DNA of 8,590 nucleotides from Caulobacteraceae bacterium (GCA_028291305.1 JAQGII010000169.1:1-8590), one strand, 5' to 3'; shown: positions 1-6,869, counted from the stretch's first letter. A program made the numbers and translations. Notes: generated from the letters alone by a model not told the origin.

Positions 1-2174
1 CGGCGGCGCTCGAGCGGCGGGTGCTGCTCTATGCCTGCGCCTGCGCCGCCGTCATGCTCTGCGCGACGGCCCTGGTCGAACACGCCACAGACTTGGATTT
101 CGACGTGGACCTGCTGCTGTCCCGCAACGCCCTCCTGCATCAGCCGCTCCTGGCGCCTCACGCGGGCAGGGCGGGCATCGCCTCCTCCCTGATCTTTCTC
201 TGCCTGAATGCGTCATTCGTTCTTTCGTCGCTGAAATCAAGGACATGGCGGCTGTGGTCGATGGCCCTGGCGACCCTGGTCCTGATGTTCACCGTCCTGC
301 CCCTGTCGGAGAACCTCATCCTCCATGCGATGTCGTTCGCCACCTTCACGAGAGCCTTCGGCGTCACATTGCTGGACGCCACAGGCGGGATATTGCTTGG
401 CGTCGGCGCGCTCATCCTAACCCGCGACATGGGCTGGCCAAGGCTGCTGACAAAGGACGACGAACAAGGCCGCATCATTCGTCTGACCCTGCCGATTGCG
501 CTGATGCCCTCGATCGCTGCCTTCGTGGTCAACTGGGGCATGTCCGATGGCTTCTACAGCGCCAATGAGCGGTTGCTGCTCATCACCGGCCTGAGCACGG
601 CAACCCTGCTGCCGCTGTTGTTCTGGGCGGGCCAAAGGCTGGGCCTGGAGCGGACGGAGCGGCAAGAACTGTCCAGCGCTCTGGAACTCTCCGCGGTTTT
701 CGTTCGCTCAAAGGAGGGGCGGATCGAACACTGGCCCCTGGGCTGCGAGGTCCTCTATGGCTGGACCGCGGCCGAGGCCGTGGGCAGGATTTCGCACGAA
801 CTTCTGCAGACCGAGTTTCCCAGTCCGATCGCCGATATCGAAGCGGCGCTGGAGCGCGACCGGGAATGGCGCGGAGATCTGCGTCACCTCACGCCGCGCG
901 GAGATGTCCGCTGGGTGGCCGCCCACTGGATGATGCAGGAGCGAAACTCGCCGGCGGCTCCCCGTGTTGTCGAAATCGTCAACGACATCACAGACCTGAA
1001 ACGCAAGGATGCCGCTCTGCTCCTCAGCGAAGCTCGACTCGCCCAAGCGGTCGCCGGTTTCGGGCTGGGCATCGTCGAATTCAACCCCAACACCGGTATC
1101 TGCACCTTCTCGCCTGGGATCGAGCGCATGCTGGGACTCCCGATCGGCTCGATGGGCTCGGATATCGAGGATTGGCGGTGCATGTATGCGCCGGGCGAGC
1201 GCGAGCGAGTTGCTGACGAGTCCGCCGTCGCAGTGCTTGAGCAGCGGTCCCTGGTGCATGACTGCGTCCGCGTGCGGCATCAGGATGGCGGGTTTCGCGA
1301 TCTCCAAACCGTACGCAATTACATTTTCTCAGCAACCGGCGAATACATCGGTGCGATCGGCATCTTTAAGGATGTTACCGACCAGCTCCGCGACCGCGTG
1401 GAGGTGGAGGCTCGGGGCGAGCGCCTGCTGACGCTACAGGCCGAACTCACCCACGTGTCCCGACTCAGCGCCATGGGAGAGATGGCCGCCGCCCTGGCCC
1501 ACGAACTCAACCAGCCGCTAACAGCGATCGGCAATTCGGTGGGCGCTATCGGCATGATGCTGGAACGGACCGACGGGCCGCTGGAGCCGGAAGCGCGCGA
1601 GCGTATCCTTCGCGCCACCAGGCATACGGAGGCCCAGGCCGTCCGCGCCGGGGAGATCGTGCGCCGGCTGCGCGAGTTCATCGCCCGGGGGGAAGCCGAC
1701 AGCCGCGCCGAAAACCTGGGCCACCTGATGACCGACGCGGTCGCCCTGGCCATGCCCAATCCCCTCGCCGCGGCCGTCGAGGTGCAGCAGGTCTTTTCCG
1801 CCAAGGTTGAAGAGGTGTTGGCCGACCGCATTCAGATCCAGCAGGTGATCGTCAACCTCATCCGCAACGCCGTGGAGGCCATGCGCGAGCAGACCACGCC
1901 TCGTATCCTGACGATCTCTACCGTCGCCAAGGGCGGGATGGCCGAGATCTGTCTCTGTGACAACGGCCCCGGCGTCTCCCCCGAGGTCGCCGAGCGTCTT
2001 TTTTCCCCCTTCGTTTCGACCAAGAGCAACGGGATGGGCGTCGGCCTGTCCATCTGCATGAGGATCGTCGAAGCCCACGGCGGAAAGATGTGGGCCGACC
2101 GCTCCCCCAGCGGGGGCGCCGCCTTCTACTTCACCTTGCCCCTAATCCGAATTGAGGCTCGCCATGGTCGATAA
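1..2174 (+). CDS. Membrane-bound PAS sensor histidine kinase, FixL/NtrB-like, 5' truncated by window edge
   Basis: This is a sensor kinase that autophosphorylates on histidine and passes the phosphate to the regulator encoded next. About six hydrophobic segments span bases 21-650, followed by two PAS domains (about 676-1005 and 1030-1385). The HisKA H-box ALAHELNQPLTAI has its histidine codon at 1500. The HATPase part has an N-box NLIRNAVEAM (Asn codon at 1866), a G1 box DNGPG (from 1959) and a G2 box GMGVGLS. The frame is open to base 3 with no stop, and the membrane part resembles the second half of an eight-helix sensor domain common in PAS kinases. The GTG at 21 is therefore probably internal and the true start lies upstream. 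I see no FixL-type haem-ligand histidine context in either PAS domain, so direct oxygen sensing is not supported. It overlaps the following response regulator gene by 11 bases, which implies co-translation. Confidence 0.93.
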   Translation, partial: AALERRVLLYACACAAVMLCATALVEHATDLDFDVDLLLSRNALLHQPLLAPHAGRAGIASSLIFLCLNASFVLSSLKSRTWRLWSMALATLVLMFTVLPLSENLILHAMSFATFTRAFGVTLLDATGGILLGVGALILTRDMGWPRLLTKDDEQGRIIRLTLPIALMPSIAAFVVNWGMSDGFYSANERLLLITGLSTATLLPLLFWAGQRLGLERTERQELSSALELSAVFVRSKEGRIEHWPLGCEVLYGWTAAEAVGRISHELLQTEFPSPIADIEAALERDREWRGDLRHLTPRGDVRWVAAHWMMQERNSPAAPRVVEIVNDITDLKRKDAALLLSEARLAQAVAGFGLGIVEFNPNTGICTFSPGIERMLGLPIGSMGSDIEDWRCMYAPGERERVADESAVAVLEQRSLVHDCVRVRHQDGGFRDLQTVRNYIFSATGEYIGAIGIFKDVTDQLRDRVEVEARGERLLTLQAELTHVSRLSAMGEMAAALAHELNQPLTAIGNSVGAIGMMLERTDGPLEPEARERILRATRHTEAQAVRAGEIVRRLREFIARGEADSRAENLGHLMTDAVALAMPNPLAAAVEVQQVFSAKVEEVLADRIQIQQVIVNLIRNAVEAMREQTTPRILTISTVAKGGMAEICLCDNGPGVSPEVAERLFSPFVSTKSNGMGVGLSICMRIVEAHGGKMWADRSPSGGAAFYFTLPLIRIEARHGR

Positions 2175-2808
2175 ACGACTCGTGCATCTCGTTGACGATG
2201 ACGAAGCCATCCGCGAATCCGCCGCGTTCCTGCTCGAAATCGCGGGCTACGAGGTGCAGGTCCATCGCTCGGGCGTGGCCTTTCTGGACGTGATGGGCGA
2301 GGCGCTGGGGGAGGCTCAAGCCTGCTGCGTCCTCCTGGACATCCATATGCCGGGACTCTCCGGCCTGGACGTCCAACTCAAGCTGAACGAGCGGGGCTTT
2401 ACCTGGCCAGTGATCATCCTCACGGGACAGGCCGACATCGGCGCCGCCATCCAGGCGATGAAGAACGGCGCCTTCGAATTCTTGGAGAAGCCGTACCACA
2501 ACGCCGGCCTGCTGGAGGCTCTCGTGGGGGCCTTCACCAAGTCGGAGCGGTCGATGGAGGAGAACGCCAAGGCCGGCCACGCCCGCGCCTTGATCGCCCG
2601 CCTGTCCAAGCGAGAGCGTCAGGTCATGCAGGGGCTGCTTGCGGCCCTGCCCAACAAGCTGATCGCCTATGAATACGATCTCAGCATCCGCACCGTGGAA
2701 ATCTATCGCGCCAAGGTGATGGACAAGCTAGAGGCCCGCGGCCTGTCGGCTGCCGTGAGGATCGCGATCACAGCGGGACTGGAGCCGCTAGAGGAGCGCC
2801 GCGCTTAA
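2164..2808 (+). CDS. FixJ-type response regulator (receiver + LuxR-type HTH)
   Basis: This is a DNA-binding response regulator of 214 residues, close to the usual FixJ length of about 205. The receiver domain (about 5-120) has the acidic cluster DDD at 11-13, phospho-acceptor Asp59 in LLDIHMPG, the switch Thr87 in LTGQAD and Lys109 in EKP. The C-terminal helix-turn-helix (about 147-206) begins LSKRERQVM and contains LPNKLIAYEYDLSIRTVEIYR, the FixJ/NarL pattern. I chose the ATG at 2164. A TTG at 2152 would add only four residues and is less likely. The gene overlaps the kinase stop codon by 11 bases, so the pair is almost certainly one operon and one signalling unit. In rhizobia and Caulobacter, FixJ activates fixK, whose product binds TTGAT-N4-ATCAA. 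Sites of that shape occur later in this window, but a direct link is inference. Confidence 0.94.
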   Translation: MVDKRLVHLVDDDEAIRESAAFLLEIAGYEVQVHRSGVAFLDVMGEALGEAQACCVLLDIHMPGLSGLDVQLKLNERGFTWPVIILTGQADIGAAIQAMKNGAFEFLEKPYHNAGLLEALVGAFTKSERSMEENAKAGHARALIARLSKRERQVMQGLLAALPNKLIAYEYDLSIRTVEIYRAKVMDKLEARGLSAAVRIAITAGLEPLEERRA

Positions 2809-3077
2809 GACGATGCCAGCGCTGGGGGCGCCGCGATTCCTGCGCGGGCTCCACCGTCAGACGCCGCTTTCCAAAGCCGCCCGGTTTTCCGGCCGCCGCA
2901 CCATCTGAACAACAAAGCCGGACTCGCAATCCATTGTGCCAGCGTATGAAATTCCTATAACCAGCGAACAGCGCACCACCTCAAAGTCACATAGTAGTTA
3001 TACGGTATGTGTATCCCCTATCTCGGGCAGTAATCTTCATCATGGCCGGATGTCTTGGCCGTGTGTGGAGGTTCGAT
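2809..3077 (+). promoter_or_regulatory. Intergenic region with candidate sigma-70-like promoter (2934-2961)
   Basis: This 269-base gap separates the FixJ-type gene from the secreted ClpP-fold protein gene. It turns AT-rich after about 2905. A possible promoter has TTGTGC at 2934-2939, a 16-base spacer and TATAAC at 2956-2961 (5 of 6 matches to the -10 consensus; the -35 is poor). The leader would be about 110 bases. A ribosome binding site GTGGAGG at 3066-3072 sits just before the ATG at 3078. No FNR-type palindrome and no strong terminator after the regulator gene were found. Confidence 0.35.
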
Positions 3078-3758
3078 ATGCGGTTATCTCTGCGAGGCGG
3101 GCGTAATATTCTAGAGCGATTTGCCGGCGCTGCCGGCGCTGCTGTCCTCGCATCCGCGCTGGCAGTGTTCAGCTCGCCCGCCGCAGCGATGACTTTCCAG
3201 GAGAGCCCGGCCTCCGACGCCTGCGGCAGTCGCCCCTGCATCCTGGCCAGCGGCCTGATCGACAAGCACAGCGTCGGAGAGTTCGACGCCTTCGTCAGGA
3301 AGAACAAGCCTGCCCCGGGCGCCACGGTTGCCCTCAACTCAGAAGGCGGCGTCCTGATCTTTGGCTTGGAATTGGGCCAGCATATCCGCCAGAACGGTTT
3401 TTCCACCACCGTGCCGGGGTCCGGTTTCGCTCCGGACGCCCCGCCGCCGGGCGAGTGCGCCTCGGCCTGCGTCTTCACCTTCATGGGCGGCGTTCAACGC
3501 AGCGTCGGCAAGGGCGCCCGCGTCGGCGTGCATCAGATCTATTCCGACACCCAGGCCCGCGACTCCCTCAGCGTTTCGGACGCCCAATACCTGACCTCTC
3601 TGGTCGCCCTGCAGATCGACCGGATGGGCGGCCGCCTCGGCATCCTGATCCTGGCCCTGCGCACCTCGCCCAACAACATCCATTGGTTCTCCGCCACAGA
3701 ACTGAGCGGCCTGGGCGTGGTGACGGCAGCCCGCTACGTTGTGGCCCTGGCCAACTGA
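3078..3758 (+). CDS. Secreted ClpP/crotonase-fold protein of unknown substrate (COG3904-like)
   Basis: This predicted periplasmic protein has 226 residues. The N-terminus carries arginines followed by a hydrophobic Ala-rich stretch ending in SPAAA, so signal peptidase I cleavage after residue 37 is likely. The mature part has the ClpP/crotonase look: LNSEGG at 86-91, a stretch predicted to be helical (FGLELGQHIRQNGFSTTV), then ECASACVFTFMGG with Ser129 and, 23 residues later, His152 in VGVHQ. A similar Ser-to-His spacing occurs in ClpP, so Ser129/His152 may be a catalytic dyad; activity is inferred, not shown. Cys127 and Cys131 flank the serine and could form a disulfide. The start is the ATG at 3078, preceded by GTGGAGG and followed by a good signal peptide. 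A GTG at 3009 in the same frame would bury the signal peptide. It appears to be a single-gene unit. I cannot name the substrate. Confidence 0.82.
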   Translation: MRLSLRGGRNILERFAGAAGAAVLASALAVFSSPAAAMTFQESPASDACGSRPCILASGLIDKHSVGEFDAFVRKNKPAPGATVALNSEGGVLIFGLELGQHIRQNGFSTTVPGSGFAPDAPPPGECASACVFTFMGGVQRSVGKGARVGVHQIYSDTQARDSLSVSDAQYLTSLVALQIDRMGGRLGILILALRTSPNNIHWFSATELSGLGVVTAARYVVALAN

Positions 3759-3866
3759 GACGCGCCATTCGTGGCCGTACCACTCGGGCGTCGTGGCATT
3801 GTCACTGAGTTGCCAATTTTTCCTCGTCGGCCTCTAAGGAATTTCGCATTTAAGTGGTTTAGGTGT

Positions 3867-3906
3867 TGAATATTCGACATAATCGCCGGCGCCGCCCTCG
3901 AATATT
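3867..3906. promoter_or_regulatory. Pair of GAATATT repeats ahead of the receiver-protein gene
   Basis: GAATATTC at 3868-3875 and GAATATT at 3900-3906 start 32 bases apart, about three helical turns. They lie 54 and 22 bases upstream of the ATG at 3922. The first copy is a perfect 8-bp palindrome. They could be operator half-sites or AT-rich promoter elements. No clear -35/-10 pair was recognised here, so the role is uncertain. Confidence 0.3.
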
Positions 3907-3921
3907 TTCTGTGGTAATTCA

Positions 3922-4314
3922 ATGCCAATTTTTGATTCAAAAATACTCTTGATCGACGATGATCCAATCATCGTTCAGATATTGGTCGATACGCTGGATG
4001 AATACCAGAATGTCTTATCTGCTAACTCGGCCGCGGCAGGCTTGAAAATAGCGCGGGAATTTAGGCCAGATCTCATCATTCTTGACGTCCTGATGCCAGG
4101 ATTTGGCGGATGGGACTGCTGCAGCATCATCAGAGGCGATCCGCAACTTTCGGATACACCCGTTATTTTTCTAACGGGAAAACAAACGATGGATGCGGTC
4201 ATTGAGAGTTTTAAAGCTGGCGGCAGCGATTTTTTGACCAAGCCGATCAATGAAACACGATTACTTGAGTGTGTGGCCAGACAGCTTGACTTGAGACAAC
4301 GCCAGAAGGGCTAG
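3922..4314 (+). CDS. Single-domain response regulator (CheY-like receiver)
   Basis: This 130-residue protein consists of only a receiver domain. The acidic cluster DDD is at 12-14, the phospho-acceptor Asp55 sits in LILDVLMPG, the switch Thr85 in FLTGK and Lys107 in LTKP, so all phosphorylation residues are present. There is no output domain; the chain ends about 15 residues after the last receiver helix. Such proteins act by protein-protein contact or as phosphate relays or sinks. No histidine kinase gene adjoins it. The nearest kinase, at the left edge, already has its own regulator, so the partner is probably elsewhere. The gene is clearly poorer in GC than its neighbours (24 of 60 bases GC at 3961-4020, against 43 of 60 at 3601-3660), with more A/T-ending codons, which hints at acquisition by transfer. 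No strong ribosome binding site is seen before the ATG. Confidence 0.88.
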   Translation: MPIFDSKILLIDDDPIIVQILVDTLDEYQNVLSANSAAAGLKIAREFRPDLIILDVLMPGFGGWDCCSIIRGDPQLSDTPVIFLTGKQTMDAVIESFKAGGSDFLTKPINETRLLECVARQLDLRQRQKG

Positions 4315-4317
4315 ATT

Positions 4318-4335
4318 GGGGCGGCAATGCCCCTT
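4318..4335 (+). terminator. Candidate terminator hairpin after the receiver gene
   Basis: GGGGC at 4318-4322 pairs with GCCCC at 4329-4333 around a six-base loop, starting four bases after the stop codon. Only two T follow, so this is a short and weak intrinsic terminator at best. Confidence 0.35.
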
Positions 4336-4838
4336 CCCGCGTAAGGACCACTCCGGGCTTCAGTGCAGATTAGGCCGATCTTGTCCAAGGCCACCGGTCT
4401 CTCTTTGGTCGGCGGTCGCGTACGACGAACCGGTCGGGACAGATCGTAGGGCGCTTGAACGTCCGCTTGCGAGCCCGGTCTCAGAGTCCGCTCATGGCGG
4501 CGCAGATCGGCCCTTGAGGCCAGTCGGTTTGAATATTCAAGCCGGCCCTTGCTGGCTTTCCGGGGTCCCGTTCCCGGTTGAACGCATGCGGCAGTCGGGG
4601 TCGGCTAGGCGTTTTCCAAGCCCCTGATCTGAATCTGCTGGAGCCCGCGCCACTCGGTTTGCCATGGCGACGGTGGCCAGTCGCATTGGTCGGTGCGAAA
4701 AGAGCACTCACCCGATGGACTGCTCCTTGAGATCGTGGCGAGAATGGGCAGCGATCGCCGAGCTGCGGATGGTCTCGATCTCCTGAAGATCGACGGGCGT
4801 GGAGGGGCAGGCTCATTAAGCCGCTTCATTCGGACGCC
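4336..4838. other. Long stretch without a supportable gene
   Basis: About 500 bases separate the receiver gene from the operator before the BON gene. The open frames here (a TTG-started plus-strand frame to 4627, and minus-strand frames over 4481-4829) give low-complexity Arg/Pro/Ser-rich translations of the kind produced by chance in GC-rich DNA. None has a convincing ribosome binding site or a recognisable motif. No tRNA, RNase P, tmRNA or SRP-like core was recognised. It holds one clear palindrome (4529-4540). It could be a decayed gene or carry an unannotated small RNA, but nothing in the sequence decides this. Confidence 0.4.
4526..4543. repeat. Palindrome centred on GAATATTC
   Basis: TTGAATATTCAA at 4529-4540 is a perfect 12-bp palindrome. 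It extends to 18 bases (4526-4543) with one mismatched pair. It shares the GAATATTC core with the repeats upstream of the receiver gene at 3868 and 3900, and lies about 215 bases after that gene's stop codon. A DNA-binding site is possible; no gene start is close by. Confidence 0.35.
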
Positions 4839-4840
4839 AC

Positions 4841-4856
4841 ACTGACCGAGGTCAGT
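4841..4856. promoter_or_regulatory. Operator-like palindrome ACTGAC-N4-GTCAGT, site A
   Basis: ACTGACCGAGGTCAGT is an inverted repeat whose arms extend to nine bases each (4839-4858) around a two-base centre. It is centred 81.5 bases before the BON gene ATG and shares arms and spacing with the sites at 6452, 7562 and 8295. The 5-N4-5 geometry matches CRP/FNR-family sites. CATGCT at 4877-4882 lies about where a -10 element would fall for an activator centred at -41.5. Confidence 0.65.
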
Positions 4857-4929
4857 GTCACGCCCTGGCGCTCATGCATGCTGAACCAGCGCCGCACGGC
4901 GGCGCAGCAGGCATGAGGGGGAGCCGAAC

Positions 4930-5295
4930 ATGGCCATTTCCAGGACAGACGCCGAGATAAGGCGCGACGTGGAAGAGGAGCTCAAAAGCGATCCGATAAT
5001 CGAAGATGGCGACCATATCGCCATGGCCGTGAAGAACGGCGTGGTCACGCTCACCGGCTACACCCGGCACTACATGGATTTCTACTACGCCGAGCGCGCC
5101 GCCAAACGCGTCGCCGGGGTCAGAGACGTGGGCAACGATATCGAGGTGAAGCTCTCGGTGGAAGGCGGCCATCCCAAGGTCACGCTGCGCGGAACGGTGC
5201 GCTGCTGGGTTGAACGCGAGGAGGCCGATCGTTCCGCCTGGGCGGCGCCAGGCGGCGCCAGGCGTTGCCAGCGTCGACAGCCAGATCGTGATTGA
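4930..5295 (+). CDS. BON-domain protein, C-terminal end frameshifted by a 10-bp duplication
   Basis: This 121-residue OsmY-like protein has one full BON domain (about 9-75), with NGVVTLTGYTRHYMDFYYAE and then VAGVRDVGNDIEV. BON domains are thought to bind membranes or interact with envelope components. A second, short BON-like segment follows from about residue 82 (VTLRGTV, EREEADRSAWAAPG). After this the frame runs into an Arg/Gln-rich tail. The ten bases GGCGGCGCCA are duplicated at 5241-5260. With one copy removed the frame would continue PGVASVDSQIVID and stop at 5299, a normal BON ending, so the current tail looks like a recent frameshift. No N-terminal signal peptide is evident. The ribosome binding site is GGGGGAG at 4917-4923, six bases before the ATG. 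It probably heads an operon with the next two genes and lies downstream of operator site A. Confidence 0.85.
   Translation: MAISRTDAEIRRDVEEELKSDPIIEDGDHIAMAVKNGVVTLTGYTRHYMDFYYAERAAKRVAGVRDVGNDIEVKLSVEGGHPKVTLRGTVRCWVEREEADRSAWAAPGGARRCQRRQPDRD
5241..5260 (+). repeat. 10-bp perfect tandem duplication inside the BON gene
   Basis: GGCGGCGCCA occurs twice in direct succession (5241-5250 and 5251-5260). Ten bases is not a multiple of three, so the duplication shifts the frame of everything after it. The single-copy reading restores a typical BON C-terminus. Confidence 0.9.
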
Positions 5296-5333
5296 TTGAC
5301 GGCCGGTCCACGGCGCCTGGCAGGAGCAAGGCC

Positions 5334-5987
5334 ATGGTTGACGCCGCCCAAACACCCCCCCTGGAAACGACCCGCGTGCGGGAGGTCGTCGGCGTGGTGG
5401 ACAGGCGCGAGGCGCTCGACACGCTCGTAGAACAGCTGCTCCTGGCCGGCGTGGACCGGTCGCGCATATCACTCATGGCAAGTCGTGAGGCGATCCTCCA
5501 CAAGCTGAACCACTACTATATGGAACCGACGGTCCTCGCCGAAGTCCCCGGCCTTCCGCGCCGGGATCTGGTCACCCGCGATGACGAGACGGGTCTCACG
5601 GCGCTGCTGTTCGGGACACTGCTGTCGGTGGTCGTGCTCGGCGCCGGGGTGACCGTCGTTGCGTCCGGCGGCGCGCTCGCAGCCGCGCTCGCGGCTGCCG
5701 GGGTCGGGGGCGCCCTCGCGACCTCGGTGGCGCATGTCCTCAAGCACCGAGTGATCGGAGAGTCGGACCCTGACGCCATCGAGATGGACCTGATGGCGGG
5801 CGGCCTCCTGGTCTTCGTGCGCCTGCCCACCCTCGCCGACGAAGGCAAGGTCGAGGCCATCGTCCGTGAACACGCCCGCAATGTTCACGTCCACGAGATC
5901 GAGCTGCCCAAAACCCTGCTGGACATCCCCCTGGGCCAGATTAACCCCGATCCGTGGCTGGTGGGCAGCCCGCTCGGTGCGCCCTGA
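5334..5987 (+). CDS. Membrane protein with stress-protein-like N-terminus and Gly/Ala-rich core
   Basis: This 217-residue protein is of no assigned function. The N-terminal part (about 14-55: REVVGVVDRREALDTLVEQL, then AGVDRSRISLMASRE) resembles the first domain of general-stress-protein-17M-like and related alphaproteobacterial hypothetical proteins. A hydrophobic core follows from about 88 to 132 (GTLLSVVVLGAGVTVVASGG, then Ala/Gly repeats), long enough for one or two membrane passes and resembling a glycine zipper. The C-terminal part (about 145-200) is soluble and acidic, with GGLLVFVRLPT. The ATG at 5334 follows AGGAG at 5322-5326. An in-frame TTG at 5292 lacks such a site. It starts 38 bases after the BON stop and ends 19 bases before the next gene, consistent with one operon under operator site A. 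The stress role is inferred from context. Confidence 0.8.
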   Translation: MVDAAQTPPLETTRVREVVGVVDRREALDTLVEQLLLAGVDRSRISLMASREAILHKLNHYYMEPTVLAEVPGLPRRDLVTRDDETGLTALLFGTLLSVVVLGAGVTVVASGGALAAALAAAGVGGALATSVAHVLKHRVIGESDPDAIEMDLMAGGLLVFVRLPTLADEGKVEAIVREHARNVHVHEIELPKTLLDIPLGQINPDPWLVGSPLGAP

Positions 5988-6006
5988 GACAAGAAGGAGT
6001 TCGACC

Positions 6007-6348
6007 GTGCCGGATGACCTGATTGCAAAGCGTTCCTGGGCCTTGTTCTGCGACCGGATCTCGCCCCTCCTGGACGGCGAGCGCGCCGAGGTGGAGGTCG
6101 CCTCGCTGGGGCTTGGCGAACAGATCGCCGCGGAGTGGGCGCCCCTCGTGGGCATCTCCTATGACGAAAGGGACGACGTCTTTTCCATAGCCGTGGGGGG
6201 CCTGGGTCACCTCATCCGCCACCCTCAGACGCTGGCCGTGCAGTGGCGTGGGCCGGTGGTGGAAAGCCTTGCGGTCACCGACCGTGCAGGACGATTGCAC
6301 ATCGTGCGCTTCCGTGAGCCGTTGCTGCTTCCGCCTCCGTCGCCTTGA
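6007..6348 (+). CDS. DUF5335-like small soluble protein
   Basis: This 113-residue protein starts at a GTG preceded by AAGGAG at 5994-5999, seven bases away. The frame is open further upstream, but earlier starts would overlap the previous gene and lack a ribosome binding site. Visible features are WALFCDRISPLLDGERAEVEV near the N-terminus, then PLVGISYDERDDVFSI and HLIRHPQTLAV, a layout that fits the DUF5335 family as I remember it. There is no signal peptide or membrane segment. It ends in a proline-rich tail (LLLPPPSP). The function of the family is unknown. It is the third gene of the probable operon starting at 4930, 19 bases after its neighbour. Similar small proteins often sit with BON and stress proteins in alphaproteobacteria, so a role in stress physiology is a context-based guess. 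Confidence 0.78.
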   Translation: MPDDLIAKRSWALFCDRISPLLDGERAEVEVASLGLGEQIAAEWAPLVGISYDERDDVFSIAVGGLGHLIRHPQTLAVQWRGPVVESLAVTDRAGRLHIVRFREPLLLPPPSP

Positions 6349-6371
6349 GCCGAGCCGCTGTCGGATCAGAC

Positions 6372-6388
6372 GGCCGATCGTTTCGGCC
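6372..6388 (+). terminator. Weak hairpin after the three-gene operon
   Basis: GGCCGA at 6372-6377 pairs with TCGGCC at 6383-6388 around a five-base loop, 24 bases after the stop at 6348. No T-run follows, so termination is uncertain. Confidence 0.25.
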
Positions 6389-6451
6389 TCTCAGCGGATG
6401 TCGGAAAAAGCCCCGTCCAGACGGCGGGCCCGAACCGCGAATTTGAGGGAA

Positions 6452-6467
6452 ACTGACAAGCGTCATC
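6452..6467. promoter_or_regulatory. Operator-like palindrome ACTGAC-N4-GTCATC, site B
   Basis: ACTGACAAGCGTCATC has the same left arm and N4 spacing as sites A and C, with a degenerate outer right arm (GTCATC for GTCAGT). It is centred 71.5 bases before the ATG of the RcnB-like gene, similar to the distance seen for sites A and C. It is the weakest match of the four. Confidence 0.5.
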
Positions 6468-6530
6468 GCACGCGTTCGTCTCCTGCTGCACGTTGAAGGC
6501 GCCGGCCTGGAGCGCGGCGGAGATTCATTC

Positions 6531-6869
6531 ATGCGACGATTGTTTGCCACCGCCCTGGCGGTTGTGATGCTCGGTGGCTCCGCCTTGGCAATGCCGCCGC
6601 CCCATTATTGGAGATACCACGGCCATAGGTGGGCGCGCTTCAACGAGCCCTATGCGCCGCCACCCGGATGGGTCCGGCATGACTGGCGGCGCGGAGAGCG
6701 GCTGCCCCCCGGCTATCTCGCCCCCGAGTACGTGATCGCGGACTGGCGCGCTCACCACCTGCATCGGCCGCCGCGAGGATACCACTGGGTCCGCGTCGGC
6801 GCAGATCTGGTCTTGGCCGGGGTCGCCACGGGCCTGATCGCCGAGGTGATCCACGACGCCTTCGAATGA
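6531..6869 (+). CDS. Secreted RcnB-like protein
   Basis: This 112-residue protein begins with a clear signal peptide (MRRLFATALAVVMLGGSALA) cleaved near residue 20. The mature part is rich in Trp, Tyr, His, Arg and Pro and carries the RcnB-family pattern: WRRGERLPPGYLAPEYVIADW, HLHRPPRGYHWVRVGADLVL and then a hydrophobic C-terminal ATGLIAEVI. RcnB of E. coli is a periplasmic protein tied to nickel and cobalt homeostasis, but most alphaproteobacterial members are uncharacterised, so a metal role is not established here. The ribosome binding site is GGCGGAG at about 6516-6522. It has its own intergenic region of 182 bases containing operator site B, so it is probably transcribed separately from the operon before it. 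It is convergent with the PRC-barrel gene. Confidence 0.85.
   Translation: MRRLFATALAVVMLGGSALAMPPPHYWRYHGHRWARFNEPYAPPPGWVRHDWRRGERLPPGYLAPEYVIADWRAHHLHRPPRGYHWVRVGADLVLAGVATGLIAEVIHDAFE

Noticed and set aside
3009..3077. Upstream GTG start for the secreted ClpP-fold protein
   Set aside because: It would place 23 extra residues before a clear signal peptide; the ATG at 3078 has a good ribosome binding site.
3957..3973. Inverted repeat CGATGAT-CCA-ATCATCG near the start of the receiver gene
   Set aside because: It lies in the coding part for the acidic cluster and following Ile codons (Asp-Asp, Ile-Ile), so codon choice alone explains it.
4316..4627. Plus-strand open frame of 103 codons starting at TTG
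   Set aside because: No ribosome binding site, chance-like Arg/Pro/Ser-rich product, and it begins within the hairpin region after the receiver gene.
4481..4829. Two overlapping minus-strand open frames
   Set aside because: Low-complexity Arg/Pro/Ser products with no motif or ribosome binding site; long chance frames are common in GC-rich DNA.
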